Source: Paenibacillus polymyxa (GTDB lineage Bacteria > Bacillota > Bacilli > Paenibacillales > Paenibacillaceae). Taken from it: a stretch of DNA of 64,000 nucleotides. The position numbers were made by a program, and so were the translations under genes. Location: positions 62,001 through 126,000 of the forward strand of contig NZ_JAGGNR010000008.1 in NCBI RefSeq assembly GCF_018614975.1, read 5' to 3'. The notes under the pieces were generated by a model. It was given only the letters and a program-made list of their open reading frames with translations. It was not told where the DNA came from and made no database searches. Below are positions 8,616-17,425 of this stretch, piece by piece (within the stretch, counting starts at the first letter, position 1; the number at the start of each line of letters is the position of its first letter).

Positions 8616-9986
8616 CTAACTATCCGTTGGTGGATGGATTGGCAACGTGATCATAAAGGTCGTGCCTTGACCAGGTTCGCTTTCCACTCGGATGTCACCC
8701 TGATGAAGGGATACGATCTGTTTAACGATTGCTAGTCCCATACCACTCCCGTCGTATTTACGACTGTGGGAACGATCTGCCTTGAAAAAGCGGTCGAATA
8801 TACGCTTCTGGTCTTCCAGGGGAATTCCAATGCCCGTGTCGGATATTCGAACAGTCACATTTTTGAAATCCTCTTCGATACTGACTTTAATCATACCGCC
8901 ATCCTTGGAAAACTTGATGCTATTTCCGAGAATGTTCGTCCATACCTGATTTAACTGGTCGTGATCAGCCGTTACCTTCACGCTCTCCAAATCAAGCTCG
9001 AAATGAATGTTGCGCCCAGACCATTGCGGCTGAAGCGCCACGATGACCCGCCTGATCTGTTCATCAAGGCTTAAGGTGGTGAGCCGTAGTTGCTGTGACT
9101 GCGATTCAAGTAAACTCAGCTTGAGCAGACTATCGCTCATTTTGGACATTCGTTTTGCTTCAGAGATGATAATATCCAGGTAACGGTTTCGCTCGTCTTC
9201 TGAGAGGTTTACTTGCTTCAGTGCGGAAGCGTAACCGGATATCGAGGTGAGCGGAGACTGAACCTCATGCGAAACATTTGTAACGAATTCCCTGCGCATC
9301 TGCTCCAACTGCTTCAGATCATGCATCATTTCTTCAAAGCTGCGAGCCAACGTACCTATTTCAGTCGTTTGCTTAATGTTCAGCTTGACGTTGAAATCTC
9401 CAGCTGCAATCCGTTTGGTCGCTTTGGTTAATTTCTTGATCGGTCTCACCAGATATACAGAAGCAACCAGAATTAACAAACTCCCTGTCATCAACGAACA
9501 GGTTGCAAAGATCAAGCCCCACTTGACCACAAAAGTGGCTGAGGGTGGTGAGAGTGTTTCCAAAAACATCGCTTTTGTTCCCATCTCCGTCTTCAACGGC
9601 AACCCTAAAATCACCGTAGCGATTCCATCCCTCGTATCTTGAACAACGCCACCAGCTAATACTTTCTTTAGTTGCTCGCTCGTCACAGCAGCAGACTTAT
9701 GTCCGTTAGTCTTTCCGTAACTCTTGAACTGACCCGTAGCTTCGTAAATTCGAATATGATAGGAATTGAGCTGCTTCATTCCACTTACGTACAAGTCCGC
9801 TTCACTTACTGGCAGGGACTTATAGATCTGCACAACGTCTTGGCCGAAATTACGCAAGTTAATTTGAGCGTTTTGATTCAATTTGTCCTCAAATATCCAG
9901 GTAGATACAAAAAATGAAATGACCGTACCAGCGATGACAGACCCCAGAAAGGTCAGGACCACACGAATATATATGGATCGGATCAT
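8616..9986 (-). CDS. Sensor histidine kinase
   Basis: A 456-residue membrane kinase. Helix 1 is at about residues 8-30, an extracytoplasmic sensor region at about 31-152, and helix 2 at about 153-180. The HAMP linker runs over about 180-232. HisKA carries the phosphorylatable His240 in the motif SHEVQSPLTS, a variant of the usual SHELRTPL. HATPase_c has the N box around 351-355, DTGIGI at 383-388 and GSGMGL at 413-418. Translation is coupled to the response regulator by a 4-bp ATGA overlap. The signal is unknown; the neighbouring target operon of surface hydrolases suggests an envelope-related cue (inference). Confidence 0.95.
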   Translation of the reverse strand: MIRSIYIRVVLTFLGSVIAGTVISFFVSTWIFEDKLNQNAQINLRNFGQDVVQIYKSLPVSEADLYVSGMKQLNSYHIRIYEATGQFKSYGKTNGHKSAAVTSEQLKKVLAGGVVQDTRDGIATVILGLPLKTEMGTKAMFLETLSPPSATFVVKWGLIFATCSLMTGSLLILVASVYLVRPIKKLTKATKRIAAGDFNVKLNIKQTTEIGTLARSFEEMMHDLKQLEQMRREFVTNVSHEVQSPLTSISGYASALKQVNLSEDERNRYLDIIISEAKRMSKMSDSLLKLSLLESQSQQLRLTTLSLDEQIRRVIVALQPQWSGRNIHFELDLESVKVTADHDQLNQVWTNILGNSIKFSKDGGMIKVSIEEDFKNVTVRISDTGIGIPLEDQKRIFDRFFKADRSHSRKYDGSGMGLAIVKQIVSLHQGDIRVESEPGQGTTFMITLPIHPPTDS

Positions 9987-10657
9987 TCATGGACCTCAAG
10001 TCTGTATCCCAGTCCACGCACTGTTTCGATCCGAAAATCTGGTGTAGTCGCAAATCGTTCGCGCAGACGCTTAATATGTACGTCTATCGTTCGATCATCT
10101 CCGGCGTAATCAATACCCCATATCTGATCGATCAACTGCTCACGTGTATAGACTTGGCCTGGTGTTCCAGCAAGCTTATACAGCAATTCGAACTCCTTAA
10201 GCGGTAACGTAAGCGACTCCGTACCTCTCATCACCTTATACGTCTGACGGTCCAGAATAACGTTGCCAAACTGTATTGTATGCGTGGAGCCAATTTTGTA
10301 ACGTTTCAACAATGCCCGGACACGGGCGGTCAGTTCCAATGGATCAAACGGTTTGGTCAAATAATCATCCGTACCCAATTCGAATCCTTTCACCTTCTCC
10401 CACGTCTCTCCTCTCGCTGTCAGCATGAGTAACGGGAGATCGGGATTGGCTCTTCGGAGTTCCTTACACAGTGCCCAGCCATCCATGACAGGCATCATAA
10501 TATCAAGCACAACCAGATCCACTGGCGTTTCGCCATACACGGTAAGAGCTTCCTTACCGTCCGCAGCTTCCACTGTTGTGAATCCATCATTTTTGAGAAA
10601 GAGACAGACGAGTTCACGAATGTTTGGATCGTCGTCTGCAACGAGAATAGTAGCCAT
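9983..10657 (-). CDS. OmpR-family response regulator
   Basis: A 224-residue regulator. The receiver domain has the acidic pocket ADDD at 7-10, the phosphoacceptor Asp52 in LDIMMP, Thr80 and Lys102 (LTKPFD). The C-terminal winged helix spans about residues 125-222 with the recognition region YTREQLIDQIWG and DRTIDVHIKRLRERF. It binds direct repeats as a dimer once phosphorylated by the overlapping kinase. A matching 11-bp-period repeat is present upstream of the hydrolase operon. The ATG follows GAGAGGA at a slightly long spacing. Confidence 0.96.
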   Translation of the reverse strand: MATILVADDDPNIRELVCLFLKNDGFTTVEAADGKEALTVYGETPVDLVVLDIMMPVMDGWALCKELRRANPDLPLLMLTARGETWEKVKGFELGTDDYLTKPFDPLELTARVRALLKRYKIGSTHTIQFGNVILDRQTYKVMRGTESLTLPLKEFELLYKLAGTPGQVYTREQLIDQIWGIDYAGDDRTIDVHIKRLRERFATTPDFRIETVRGLGYRLEVHE

Positions 10658-10727
10658 AGATTTTTCTGTCCTCTCCGATACGTTTGAATGTATAGTTCAA
10701 CTTATAGTAAATAGTGATACGTCCTGC

Positions 10728-11261
10728 TCATTGTATATCCACAGCAAACATCGTATGTTCTTTTAACGTTCCCTGGATCGGGACAGGCTGTGACCCATAC
10801 TCTGTGAATCCTGCCTTTTGAAGTACACGGATGGAACCTGTATTATCAGGTACCGCACCAGCTTCGATGCGTGTAATTTCAGTTTCATGTTTGGCAAATT
10901 CAAGCACGCATTGCAGGGCTTCGCTCATATACCCTTTTCCTTGATGCAAAATATCCGTCACATAACCAACAATCCATTTTGGAGTGGAATCCAATATGAT
11001 CTCAAACAAAGAAATCTCACCGACCAGTTCATCTGTTGTATGTAGAAAAATACCAAAAGAATAGCGATTTCCTTCTTCTCTCTTCTTGTTCCAGCTCTCA
11101 ATGATTGACTTTTGCCGCTCCAAGCTGTAGAAAGACTCCTCCCGAATACTCGCTGAGGTACTCTCAATTGCCTCACGATTTCGAACCTGTAGATCCAGAA
11201 GCAATGAGGCATCTTCCACATTCCAAAATCTCACAAAGATACGTTCTGCACTATATTTCAT
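10728..11261 (-). CDS. GNAT acetyltransferase, RimJ/RimL-like
   Basis: A 177-residue N-acetyltransferase of the Acetyltransf_3 type (MKYSAERIFVRFWNVEDASLL). It shows the beta4-alpha3 acetyl-CoA signature (YVTDILHQGKGYMSEAL) and the C-terminal VPDNTGSIRVLQKAGF motif. Relatives acetylate N-termini of ribosomal proteins, or amino groups of small molecules. The ATG has GAGGAGG upstream. It is separated by 70 bp from the response regulator and may be read through into it, but a functional link is not evident. Confidence 0.9.
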   Translation of the reverse strand: MKYSAERIFVRFWNVEDASLLLDLQVRNREAIESTSASIREESFYSLERQKSIIESWNKKREEGNRYSFGIFLHTTDELVGEISLFEIILDSTPKWIVGYVTDILHQGKGYMSEALQCVLEFAKHETEITRIEAGAVPDNTGSIRVLQKAGFTEYGSQPVPIQGTLKEHTMFAVDIQ

Positions 11262-11352
11262 TACATTATTCCTCCTCTATTAACGTTAGGTGAAATGGAC
11301 TGCAATTTCCCTGTTATATCTCCCCGTTTGCCGTCAGTGGATTGTACTTTGA

Positions 11353-11835
11353 TTATATCAGGTCATTATAAGAGTACGAGCGAATTAACGAGAATTGTTT
11401 CGCCAGAAAATGCGGGGAATAAGGCATATCGTTGCGCAACCAGGCGACAATGGTACCAATCAGGGCTGAAGAACCGTACCAGATTGCAATCTCCTTGTGA
11501 ATGCCGGATTCTTCGAGTTCATCCTCCATCTCTACCCGATCAATTTTGGCTTTCACCAGCGTACTCAACAATTTGAGCAGTCGTTCGGTAAAAATCGGTG
11601 TGCGCTTGGTAGCAAGTACCACCTGATAGAACGAGGCGTTCTCTGCAAAATGCTCCAGTAACTTGACCAGAACAGGCCAAGCCTCTTCCGTTCTTTGTTT
11701 CTCAAAATGAGGAGCATATTCATCCACGATCCGTTCAATATGCTCAATCATCTCATCGGCCATCTTCTCCATCATATCCGTAATATCACGATAGTGCAGG
11801 TTGAAAACTATACAACACGTTGTAAATTTAGTCAC
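11353..11835 (-). pseudogene. TetR-family regulator lacking its DNA-binding domain
   Basis: The 160-codon frame matches only the C-terminal ligand-binding part of a TetR regulator. The sequence LHYRDITDMMEKMADEMIEH corresponds to the end of the helix-turn-helix domain and the first helix after it. The roughly 45 residues that should contain the DNA-binding helices are missing. The DNA there is instead the promoter/operator of the divergent MFS gene (TACAACacGTTGTA at 11811-11824). The natural reading is a 5' deletion that removed the DNA-binding part and the start of the gene. A translated fragment could in theory act as a dominant partner, but a pseudogene is more likely. Confidence 0.7.
11801..11828 (+). 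promoter_or_regulatory. Promoter with embedded operator for the DHA2 exporter
   Basis: TTGAAA (11801-11806) and TAAATT (11823-11828) are spaced by 16 bases. Between and across them lies the inverted repeat TACAAC-ac-GTTGTA (11811-11824) with perfect six-base arms, the usual form of a TetR-type operator that blocks polymerase. It overlaps the beginning of the truncated tetR frame. Confidence 0.5.
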
Positions 11836-11860
11836 GCGTGGATTGAAAGGATGAAAAGGA

Positions 11861-13354
11861 TTGAGTCAGGCTAGAGTGCAAGAAGAATTATCCGTAAAGA
11901 AAGGCCCCATCCTGTTTATCATGATTTTGGGAGCCTTCCTTGCAACGTTGAATCAAACGATCATGAGTGTCGCTACACCGGAACTGATGGGTGATTTTAA
12001 CATCTCCGCCGCAACAGCACAATGGTTAACGACAGGTTATATGCTGGTGAACGGGGTACTTATCCCCATCACGGCCTACTTCATGCAACGCTTTTCAACC
12101 AGACAATTATTCCAAGCTTCCATGTTTATTTTCCTGATTGGTACCATCGTATCCGCTCTTGCAACCAACTTTGGCACATTGCTGACAGGACGCATGATTC
12201 AGGCCGCAGGTGCCGGCATTATCATGCCGCTCTTGATGCACGTTATTTTGACCTTGTTTGCCCCTGAAAAACGAGGATCTGCGATGGGTATGGTTGGCTT
12301 TGCCATCATTTTTGCCCCTGCAATCGGACCTACCCTTGCCGGTTATATTCTGGAGCACTACTCTTGGCAAACGATGTTCTATGGCATGATTCCATTAACC
12401 CTTATTGTCATTGCCTTTGCGTTTGTATACCTGAAGAATGTATCCGAACGGGTCAACACAAAGTTCGACACAATCAGTGTTGTGTTGTCTACTATCGGAT
12501 TCGGCGCATTGCTGTATGGCTTCAGCAGAGCAGGAAGTCTGGGGTGGTCAAGTGCAGAAGTCCTTATCTGCATTGCAGCAGGAATTGTTGCTCTAGCCCT
12601 GTTTACATGGCGTCAGCTCGTTTCTGAAACTCCCCTGCTTGATCTGCGGACTTTCAAGTACAACATGTTCTCCCTGACCACCGTCATCAGTATCGCGATT
12701 ACAATGATCATGTATGCTGACATGATGTTGCTTCCCTTGTATCTCCAGAACGCACGTGGTTACACTGCACTGGAGTCCGGATTATTGCTTCTGCCAGGTG
12801 CGCTTGTCATGGGCTTCTTGATGCCAGTAGCCGGAAAATTGTTTGACCGATTTGGAGCAAAATGGCTGGCTGTTATCGGCATGGTAATCACCATCGTGGC
12901 GACAATTGGTTTCATCGACTTAACGGATTCAACCAGTTATAGTTACCTGGTATTCATGTCAACCGGCCGCCGAATTGGTATGGCATTGCTCATGATGCCG
13001 ATTCAAACTGCGGGTCTTAACCAACTGCCACCAAGGCTCGGTGCACACGGCACAGCTATCTCCAACACTGTCAGACAAGTTGCTGGCGCTGTAGGTACTT
13101 CATTGCTCGTAAGTGTCATGACCTCCCGTACAACGGCACACGTACAGGATATGATGGCGACTGGTGCAGCCAATGGCCTCAGTCAACAACAGCTTGCCAC
13201 AGAATCCATGATTCAGGGCATCAATGATGCTTATGTTGTTATCATCGGTATCGCTGTTGTGGGATTGGTTCTTTCCTTCTTTATCAAACGTACCAAACAA
13301 GCCAAAGAGGAAGAAAGCAAACAGGTTGTAAGACAAAAAGTTTCCATGAATTGA
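11861..13354 (+). CDS. MFS multidrug exporter, DHA2/EmrB type
   Basis: A 497-residue protein with about 14 transmembrane helices, the DHA2 layout. Motifs include the conserved start of helix 1 (LNQTIMSVATPELMGDF), motif B/C (GAGIIMPLL and APAIGPTLAGYILEHYSW) and WLTTGYMLVNG in helix 2. It exports hydrophobic drugs or lipids by proton antiport. The start is TTG at 11861, 9 bases after AAAGGA; an ATG at 11851 is in another frame and stops after seven codons. The divergent TetR partner is truncated, so this exporter may be constitutively expressed. Confidence 0.9.
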   Translation: MSQARVQEELSVKKGPILFIMILGAFLATLNQTIMSVATPELMGDFNISAATAQWLTTGYMLVNGVLIPITAYFMQRFSTRQLFQASMFIFLIGTIVSALATNFGTLLTGRMIQAAGAGIIMPLLMHVILTLFAPEKRGSAMGMVGFAIIFAPAIGPTLAGYILEHYSWQTMFYGMIPLTLIVIAFAFVYLKNVSERVNTKFDTISVVLSTIGFGALLYGFSRAGSLGWSSAEVLICIAAGIVALALFTWRQLVSETPLLDLRTFKYNMFSLTTVISIAITMIMYADMMLLPLYLQNARGYTALESGLLLLPGALVMGFLMPVAGKLFDRFGAKWLAVIGMVITIVATIGFIDLTDSTSYSYLVFMSTGRRIGMALLMMPIQTAGLNQLPPRLGAHGTAISNTVRQVAGAVGTSLLVSVMTSRTTAHVQDMMATGAANGLSQQQLATESMIQGINDAYVVIIGIAVVGLVLSFFIKRTKQAKEEESKQVVRQKVSMN

Positions 13355-13390
13355 AATTAAGGTGTCCAGCCTCATACTTGCTTGCATAAC

Positions 13391-13434
13391 AAAGCGGCAG
13401 ATCAAGACGTTTACGTCTGATCTGCCGCTTTTTA
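13391..13434. terminator. Bidirectional terminator
   Basis: A GC-rich hairpin (AAGCGGCAGATC... pairing with GATCTGCCGCTT) has a 17-bp stem with a single bulged base, a short loop, and T-runs on both strands. It lies between the convergent MFS and P450 genes. Confidence 0.9.
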
Positions 13435-13470
13435 GGTTGTGTCCCGTATGATTCCTTGTATGATTCCTTA

Positions 13471-14706
13471 TCACTCCGCAACGATCTTCACTGGCAGATG
13501 AGTCAACGACTGCCCCGGAGCTGAAGTGGCCAGATTATTCTCCAGATCAAAGGACTCCACCGGCTCAATCCGAGCGATCTTCTCTACAAATGCAGTCAAT
13601 GCAATGCTCAGTTCCATCCTTGCCAGCGGGGCACCCAGACAAAAGTGTGGGCCATTGCCAAAGGTAAGATGTTTTTTGTTATTCCGACGATGAATATTCA
13701 GCTCAAACGGGTCTTCAAACATCTGCTCATCCATATTGGCTGCACTCATCCAGGAGATGACAACATCTCCTTTTTTCAAATCTACTCCGAGCAGTTGGTT
13801 ATCCTGCTTCACTGTCCGATGTCGCTTGGCATTATGGAAACGATAACGAAGCATTTCTTCCACTGCAAGCGGAACCAAATCGGGATTCTGTCTTAGTTGG
13901 CTATACAGACTCGGGTCATCGTACAGGAAGGAATAGAACGTATTTGAAACCATATGGCTTGTTGTCTCAATACCGGCTCCGAGCAGAAGCATAGTCGTGC
14001 GAACAACCTCATCTTCTGTGAACTTCTCCCCCTCAACATCAACGTTCAACAGATTGGTAATGATATCCTCACCAGGATGAGTCCGTTTATGAACCACAAT
14101 GGGGTACAGGAATTGATAGTACTCTTGCGCTGCAGTTTGTTTTTTCAGTTCACTCTCTTCAGCAGTCTTCGGATTGGTGGGTTGAAACAGAATATCTACC
14201 CAGTTCTTGAAGCGATGACTATCTGTGAGAGGGATGCCGAGCAGATCAGCCATAACCATCGAAGGCAGCGGAGCGGCCAACGCTTGAACAATATCAATGG
14301 TCGTATTTGGCTCAATATCTGCTACAAGCTGCTCTGCAATGTTGCGAATTCGTGGCTCCCAGTTTTTCAGACTACGCGGTGTAAAAGCAGCCGATAACAA
14401 CGAACGACTTTTTTGATGACGGGGAGGGTCGATACTTGATATGTTTAATTTGTCTGGAGGTGTGCCTTCATTGTTCTTCGCTCCAACGGCAATGGTCGTC
14501 CGGGTTCCTTCGGCTGAAAAATACTCATGATTACTGAGGACCTGCTTCACATCATCGTATCTGAACACATTCCAGGTGTCTGTATCTTCGTGATAGTACA
14601 CAGGATGCTCGGACAGCATTTTTCGAAACCAGTGAAGTGGGAAAAACTCTTCAGATCTGGACTGAAACCCCGTAATGTCCTCAACACGTATCACTTCTTT
14701 ATACAT
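13471..14706 (-). CDS. Cytochrome P450
   Basis: A 411-residue soluble P450. The I-helix motif is GAGIETT at about 243-249, the ExxR pair at about 284-287 (EMLR), and the heme loop FGNGPHFCLG carries the axial Cys at about 356, followed by APLAR. The size and motifs fit the bacterial CYP107/CYP109 group, which hydroxylates fatty acids, terpenoids or polyketides. It needs a ferredoxin and reductase, and none is encoded nearby. I chose the ATG at 14706 (MYKEVIRVEDI), which follows GAGAGGTGG; the frame is open 22 codons further without a ribosome site. It appears monocistronic. Confidence 0.95.
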   Translation of the reverse strand: MYKEVIRVEDITGFQSRSEEFFPLHWFRKMLSEHPVYYHEDTDTWNVFRYDDVKQVLSNHEYFSAEGTRTTIAVGAKNNEGTPPDKLNISSIDPPRHQKSRSLLSAAFTPRSLKNWEPRIRNIAEQLVADIEPNTTIDIVQALAAPLPSMVMADLLGIPLTDSHRFKNWVDILFQPTNPKTAEESELKKQTAAQEYYQFLYPIVVHKRTHPGEDIITNLLNVDVEGEKFTEDEVVRTTMLLLGAGIETTSHMVSNTFYSFLYDDPSLYSQLRQNPDLVPLAVEEMLRYRFHNAKRHRTVKQDNQLLGVDLKKGDVVISWMSAANMDEQMFEDPFELNIHRRNNKKHLTFGNGPHFCLGAPLARMELSIALTAFVEKIARIEPVESFDLENNLATSAPGQSLTHLPVKIVAE

Positions 14707-14833
14707 TTGGAATCCACCTCTCAGCATAGTTTCGTGATTGGTTACATGGGTCCTGAATTGACAGTTCAGCACCTGATTCCATTTTATACCACCCGTTCAT
14801 TTATTGATATAAACCATTTGAACTAAATCAATA

Positions 14834-14858
14834 AAAACCCCTTAATATAAGGAGTTTT
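14834..14858 (-). terminator. Terminator downstream of the coiled-coil gene
   Basis: An 11-bp stem (AAAACTCCTTA / TAAGGGGTTTT on the minus strand, one G-U pair) with a 3-base loop runs into T5. It lies about 30 bp after the stop of the 95-residue gene. Confidence 0.75.
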
Positions 14859-14889
14859 CATTTTATACGCATCGTATATCATTACCCAA

Positions 14890-15177
14890 TCAATCGCCTA
14901 GTTTCGCTAATGAATCCTGTAGTTGCTCCAGTTGTTCAGACAGGGTTTCAATCAATTTCTTCGTTTGGCTTGCCTTCTCCATTAAGACTTGCTCTTCAGA
15001 ACCGTCTTCCGATGCTTTCATGGTTGGTGATGACTTCAATTCCGCCAATTCGCGTTTGGATGTTTCTTGTTTCTCCAAAGCTATGCGCAGTTCTTCTTTT
15101 GTCGTACCGATCTGATGCTCTAGATATATGATGTCGGACGAGTTCGCTCCATCGGATACACGTTGTGAATATGTCAT
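14890..15177 (-). CDS. Small coiled-coil protein
   Basis: A 95-residue acidic, Glu/Lys/Leu-rich protein. Heptad-like spacing of hydrophobic residues in two stretches (residues 18-48 and 62-92) predicts a coiled coil. There is no signal peptide, membrane segment or recognised domain. The start overlaps the stop of the upstream flavoenzyme by 4 bp (ATGA), which implies translational coupling, and AGAGGTG precedes it. The function is unknown; a partner or stabiliser of the oxidase is a guess. Confidence 0.65.
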   Translation of the reverse strand: MTYSQRVSDGANSSDIIYLEHQIGTTKEELRIALEKQETSKRELAELKSSPTMKASEDGSEEQVLMEKASQTKKLIETLSEQLEQLQDSLAKLGD

Positions 15178-16316
15178 GGTTCACCTCTTTCAATTTCATC
15201 CATTGCTTTGCCAACAGTATAGGGCTCAATATCGATATCCAGCTCCATGCCGAGAGCTAGTTTCGCCAGTTGACTCCCGATAAAAGGACCCATGGTCAAG
15301 CCAGAGGCTCCAAGTCCATTCGCGGTAATCAGACCTTGCCAGCCTGGGACAGCCCCCATTACAGGCAGAAAGCCAGGTGTGAACGGACGGAACCCAACTC
15401 TTACTTCCTGGAATATGCTATTGGCTAGCCCCGGCGCCAGTTCAAGACCTTTATTCAAAACTTCCTGCATGCCCCCTGCGGTTACTCTTGTATCATAACC
15501 TTCCACATCATTTTCATGAGTTGCACCAATCACAATCTTCTGTTGATCAAAGGCCAAGAGATATTGGTCAGAAGGTGGCATGATCACAGGCCAGCGGCCT
15601 GTATCCTCCCCATCCGTGACATGTAGATGCATAATTTGTGCCTTTTGATAATGCACTTTAAAGTGTATGCCGAGCGGCTTCAGCAGTTCGTTAGCCCAAG
15701 CACCTGCACAGACAACGACTTCATCTGCCAGGAAACTCCGATCATTAACACTCACACCAATGACCCGATCTGCTTCAAATTTAATCTTGGCGTCTCCATG
15801 AATTACTTCCGCTCCATTTCGCTGTGCAGACCGGATCAAGGCATCGCGCAGCGCCCTTCCATCTATACGTGCAGCACCGCTGATATGTACCGATTGATAA
15901 CGTTCCTCCAGCAGTGGAAAACGTTCACGGGTTCCTATGGCATCAAGAGGTGTAATGTCACCAATCTCCGGTGCCTCTGCTTTGCGAAGATGGGCCCGCT
16001 CTTCCATCTTGTTGATTTTATCCTCATCCGTATGAATGCTGAGCGCCCCCACTTGAGCATATCCGGTTTCCGTTTCTCCTTCACCCTCAAGCTCCGCTAT
16101 GATGCTAGGGTAGAACCGCGCACCTGCCTTGACGAGCTGATACCAGTCTTGATTGCGACGCTGTGACAGCCATGGACAGATGATACCGGCAGCTGCATCC
16201 GTCGCCTGTCCTATATCTTTTCGATCTACGATGATTACCTCTGCGCCATGTTTGGCTAATTGATAGGCTGTTGATGCCCCCAGAATACCCGATCCGACTA
16301 CGATGACTTTCTTCAT
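15174..16316 (-). CDS. FAD-dependent amine oxidase, DAO/glycine oxidase family
   Basis: A 380-residue flavoprotein with the N-terminal Rossmann motif VVGSGILGASTAYQLAKHG and the acidic ribose-binding residue in VIIVDR. The DAO core includes AAGIICPWLSQRR, and the C-terminal FAD loop has GLGASGLTMGPFIG. It resembles glycine oxidase/D-amino acid dehydrogenase, which deaminates glycine, D-amino acids or sarcosine. The ThiO-type role in thiazole synthesis is not supported, as no thi genes are near. I chose the ATG at 16316 with AAAGGA 8 bases upstream. It is divergent from an AraC regulator, a possible controller. Confidence 0.88.
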   Translation of the reverse strand: MKKVIVVGSGILGASTAYQLAKHGAEVIIVDRKDIGQATDAAAGIICPWLSQRRNQDWYQLVKAGARFYPSIIAELEGEGETETGYAQVGALSIHTDEDKINKMEERAHLRKAEAPEIGDITPLDAIGTRERFPLLEERYQSVHISGAARIDGRALRDALIRSAQRNGAEVIHGDAKIKFEADRVIGVSVNDRSFLADEVVVCAGAWANELLKPLGIHFKVHYQKAQIMHLHVTDGEDTGRWPVIMPPSDQYLLAFDQQKIVIGATHENDVEGYDTRVTAGGMQEVLNKGLELAPGLANSIFQEVRVGFRPFTPGFLPVMGAVPGWQGLITANGLGASGLTMGPFIGSQLAKLALGMELDIDIEPYTVGKAMDEIERGEP

Positions 16317-16609
16317 GTTTGCATTCCTTTCTATAATCACTCATTCGTTATAGCGTATACCGTTTTGCATTCTGTTGGCAAGGCAGGCGTACTTTTAGGT
16401 CCATAAATAGAGGCTGATCAGACCGCAGTTCATACTCATTCATCCAATAAAGAACTGTTGAAGTATCTATGTGAAAACGTTTTATCACCCCTCGTCATTC
16501 AATTAAAATTATTCCATTTATGTAATATAATTCTTTCTAGGTTTCTTTTAACTCTGTAACCACGCCACTTACGCACATGATCCTTTAACGAAAAGAGGAA
16601 TACACGACG
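16317..16609. promoter_or_regulatory. Divergent intergenic region, cre-like element
   Basis: These 293 bases separate the flavoenzyme and AraC genes. The clearest element is GTGAAAACGTTTTATCAC at 16471-16488. It has a perfect AAAACGTTTT core and GTG/CAC ends and resembles a catabolite-responsive or LacI-type operator, although it deviates from the strict cre consensus. No small gene was found. Confidence 0.35.
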
Positions 16610-17425
16610 ATGCCGAAACCTAGCATGGGGAATCCGATGGATACCGATATGCCGCTCATGATTACAGGGCAAAACCAGTTGACCGTTGATGAATTGATGA
16701 ATTGGAGCGACCATTCAAGGGATTACAGCATTGTACAGTGCATCGGAGGAACAGGGCGAATCGCAGCAAAGAATCATGAATTTTCGATCAAAAAAGGGAC
16801 CGCTCTCATTTTGTTCCCAGAGGTAACCTACCGTTACCACAATCGGAGTGATTCATTACGATTTGATTGTCTGTCTTTCAATGGCTATTTATTGCCACGG
16901 TTCTTGCATACCTTGCAGATCGGGGAGCTGCGCGCCTTCAAGCCGGATGGAATGCTTCATATCCTGTTGCGTGAAATTACGTTGGCGCTGCAGTCCCGGC
17001 ACAAGGATCAGATCTGGCACGTATCCGCATTACTGTACATGCTTTTGGTCAGATTAACCATTGAAGGTGAACGCTATAGTGCTTACGAACGTTCTGATGC
17101 CCGATTAAGATTGGATGAACTCATTACTTTTATCAAACAAAATTATCATCAGGATATTTCTCTCCCCGTGTTGGCCGAGCAGATGGACGTTACCGAGCAA
17201 CACCTCAATCGGATATTCAAAAAAGAATTTCAAATGACTCCACTGGAGTATCTGATGCGCTATCGGCTGTTGAAAGCCAAGGAAATGCTCATTGAAAATG
17301 ATGCCAATACGGCTCATGAAATAGCCAAAGCCGTTGGTTTCAACAGTGCCAGTTACTTTGGATCAGTGTTCAAAAAATACGAAGGGATCTCCCCTATCGA
17401 GCTACGCAAGCAGTATCTGGATTAA
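16610..17425 (+). CDS. AraC-family transcriptional regulator
   Basis: A 271-residue regulator. An N-terminal cupin-like sensing domain covers about residues 15-150. Two helix-turn-helix motifs follow (LRLDELITFIKQNYHQDISLPVLAEQMDVTEQHLNRIFKKEF, then ANTAHEIAKAVGFNSASYFGSVFKKYEGISPIEL). These proteins usually bind a sugar or related ligand and activate adjacent genes. The ATG follows AGAGGA. It is divergent from the flavoenzyme and convergent (4-bp overlap) with the HAD gene, so its target could be either neighbouring unit; this cannot be settled from the sequence. Confidence 0.93.
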   Translation: MPKPSMGNPMDTDMPLMITGQNQLTVDELMNWSDHSRDYSIVQCIGGTGRIAAKNHEFSIKKGTALILFPEVTYRYHNRSDSLRFDCLSFNGYLLPRFLHTLQIGELRAFKPDGMLHILLREITLALQSRHKDQIWHVSALLYMLLVRLTIEGERYSAYERSDARLRLDELITFIKQNYHQDISLPVLAEQMDVTEQHLNRIFKKEFQMTPLEYLMRYRLLKAKEMLIENDANTAHEIAKAVGFNSASYFGSVFKKYEGISPIELRKQYLD

